From: Candidatus Zixiibacteriota bacterium
GTDB lineage: Bacteria > Desulfobacterota > Binatia > UBA9968
NCBI GenBank assembly: GCA_035574315.1
Contig: DATLYW010000028.1
Coordinates: 1-64,000 of the forward strand
Reading direction: 5' to 3'
Length of the DNA: 64,000 nt
How positions within the stretch are numbered: the first letter of the stretch is position 1; each line of letters starts with the position of its first letter. The notes beneath the pieces are model-generated. The model saw only the letters and a list, made by a program, of their open reading frames with translations, did no database searches and was not told where the DNA came from. This document shows positions 63,501 through 64,000 of the stretch, piece by piece. The translations under genes and the position numbers were made by a program.

Positions 63501-63770
63501 TTACTGGAGTTCCCTTTTGCCCTCGAACTCGAGCTCGGTGCCGCGCGAGTCCTTGTGGGTAAACGAGACCAGCTCCCAGCTGCCGTCGCCCAGAGGTCCC
63601 TTGAGAATGTAGGAGTTGTCGTCGTCCCCCAGCACCCGGAAATAACAGGAGTGCTCTCCGAACCAGCGATCCACGACCGCCGCGACCTGGACCGCCCGGC
63701 TGCCGAGCAAAAAACGAGACGGGCTTTCGTGTCCCTTGGCGTCGGAAAAGGATTCGACCTTGATCTTCAC
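63501..63770 (-). CDS. Small conserved protein of unknown function
   Basis: An 89-residue beta-rich protein: KIKVESFSDAKGHESPSRFL, then SRAVQVAAVVDRWFGEHSCY and DNSYILKGPLGDGSWELVSF. It resembles a short family found in many soil bacteria and built on the pattern LG..V.V.EV.DRW.G..Y..V...D...Y.L; no function is known. The GTG at 63768-63770 follows GGGAG; the longer frame upstream runs into non-coding DNA. Confidence 0.6.
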   Translation of the reverse strand: MKIKVESFSDAKGHESPSRFLLGSRAVQVAAVVDRWFGEHSCYFRVLGDDDNSYILKGPLGDGSWELVSFTHKDSRGTELEFEGKRELQ

Positions 63771-63985
63771 ACGGCTCCCTTTTCTCCCGAGAGGCGAAAC
63801 GTTACTATAGCCCAAATCCCGCCAAATAACAAAGGAGCGTGATCCCCAGCGGGTCTCCTCGTTCCCGGACACCTTCAACGTCCATGTCGACACACCCGGA
63901 AACCCCACCTGCTGCGGCGGCGCAGCTTATTGAAAGGGATTCATTGACAGGTAGGCACTACACTGACTTGACAGGAGGACCCTTT

Positions 63986-64000
63986 ATGGAAACGGAGATT
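63986..64000 (+). CDS. Start of a gene cut by the window edge
   Basis: ATG at 63986 (METEI so far) stands seven bases after a perfect AGGAGG, with two TTGACA hexamers upstream (63944-63949 and 63968-63973 approximately). Only five codons are in the window, so nothing can be said about the product. Confidence 0.6.

Overview
The window is a GC-rich bacterial chromosome segment with no rRNA or tRNA genes, no recognisable insertion sequence and no CRISPR array. Several traits point to an uncultured deltaproteobacterial-grade lineage such as Binatota, Desulfobacterota or Tectomicrobia: the zinc-ribbon / rnhA / rnpB / mraZ / rsmH block, a large stock of orphan periplasmic binding proteins (NMT1/THI5, Bug/TctC, TAXI and iron-type), and alpha/beta hydrolases and hydroxyacid-type enzymes mixed among them. 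The lineage is inferred from gene content only.

Layout. 0-3.6 kb (minus strand): coiled-coil zinc-ribbon protein, RNase H, RNase P RNA, then the start of the division/cell-wall cluster (mraZ, a STAS protein, rsmH running off the edge) behind a clear sigma-70 promoter and MraZ boxes. 4-10 kb (minus): FAD-linked oxidase, rhomboid protease, livHMGF without a binding protein. 10-14 kb: AsmA-like protein, YihY/BrkB membrane protein, small winged-helix regulator. 14-20 kb: an EVE-domain protein with a possible degenerate nuclease domain, an alpha/beta hydrolase divergent from an NMT1-type binding protein, a PPOX flavoprotein and an iron-type binding protein. 20-34 kb: LysM protein; ADP-ribosylglycohydrolase divergent from a ferredoxin-fold-like protein and a WYL regulator; a Cys-rich miniprotein; an ARPP-1 family protein; a two-gene AddAB-like helicase/nuclease; an M48 lipoprotein peptidase with PDZ domain. 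34-44 kb: nitroreductase, D-2-hydroxyacid dehydrogenase, DUF1989 protein, a TAXI protein with an in-frame stop, a Bug receptor, a CCG Fe-S protein, an Asp/Glu-racemase homologue lacking catalytic cysteines, an APC permease and a DUF374 acyltransferase. 44-57 kb: ADP-forming-type acyl-CoA synthetase, iron-type ABC permease and binding protein, Bug receptor, ABhydrolase_10 protein, and acs followed by two NMT1-type binding proteins. 57-64 kb: MscK-like channel divergent from an mlaC-like / xth / LigD-phosphoesterase cluster; a ferredoxin-NADP reductase-like enzyme; a small conserved protein; and the first codons of one more gene.

How the genes work together. The most interesting block is 21.3-32.5 kb. 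ADP-ribose-linked proteins (ARG and ARPP-1), a WYL regulator and an AddAB-like nuclease are adjacent, and two nearly identical palindromes lie before the two gene groups of the module. This looks like a WYL-controlled stress or defence module linked to NAD/ADP-ribose chemistry and DNA ends. A second candidate is the orphan EVE protein at 14.4 kb.

A separate genome-scale feature is a family of composite intergenic repeats, built on 9-nt GTTCAAGCC-like units plus GACCGAGGACCGG-like stretches. They occupy most of the longer intergenic gaps from 1.8 to 39.8 kb and are almost absent from 42 to 64 kb.
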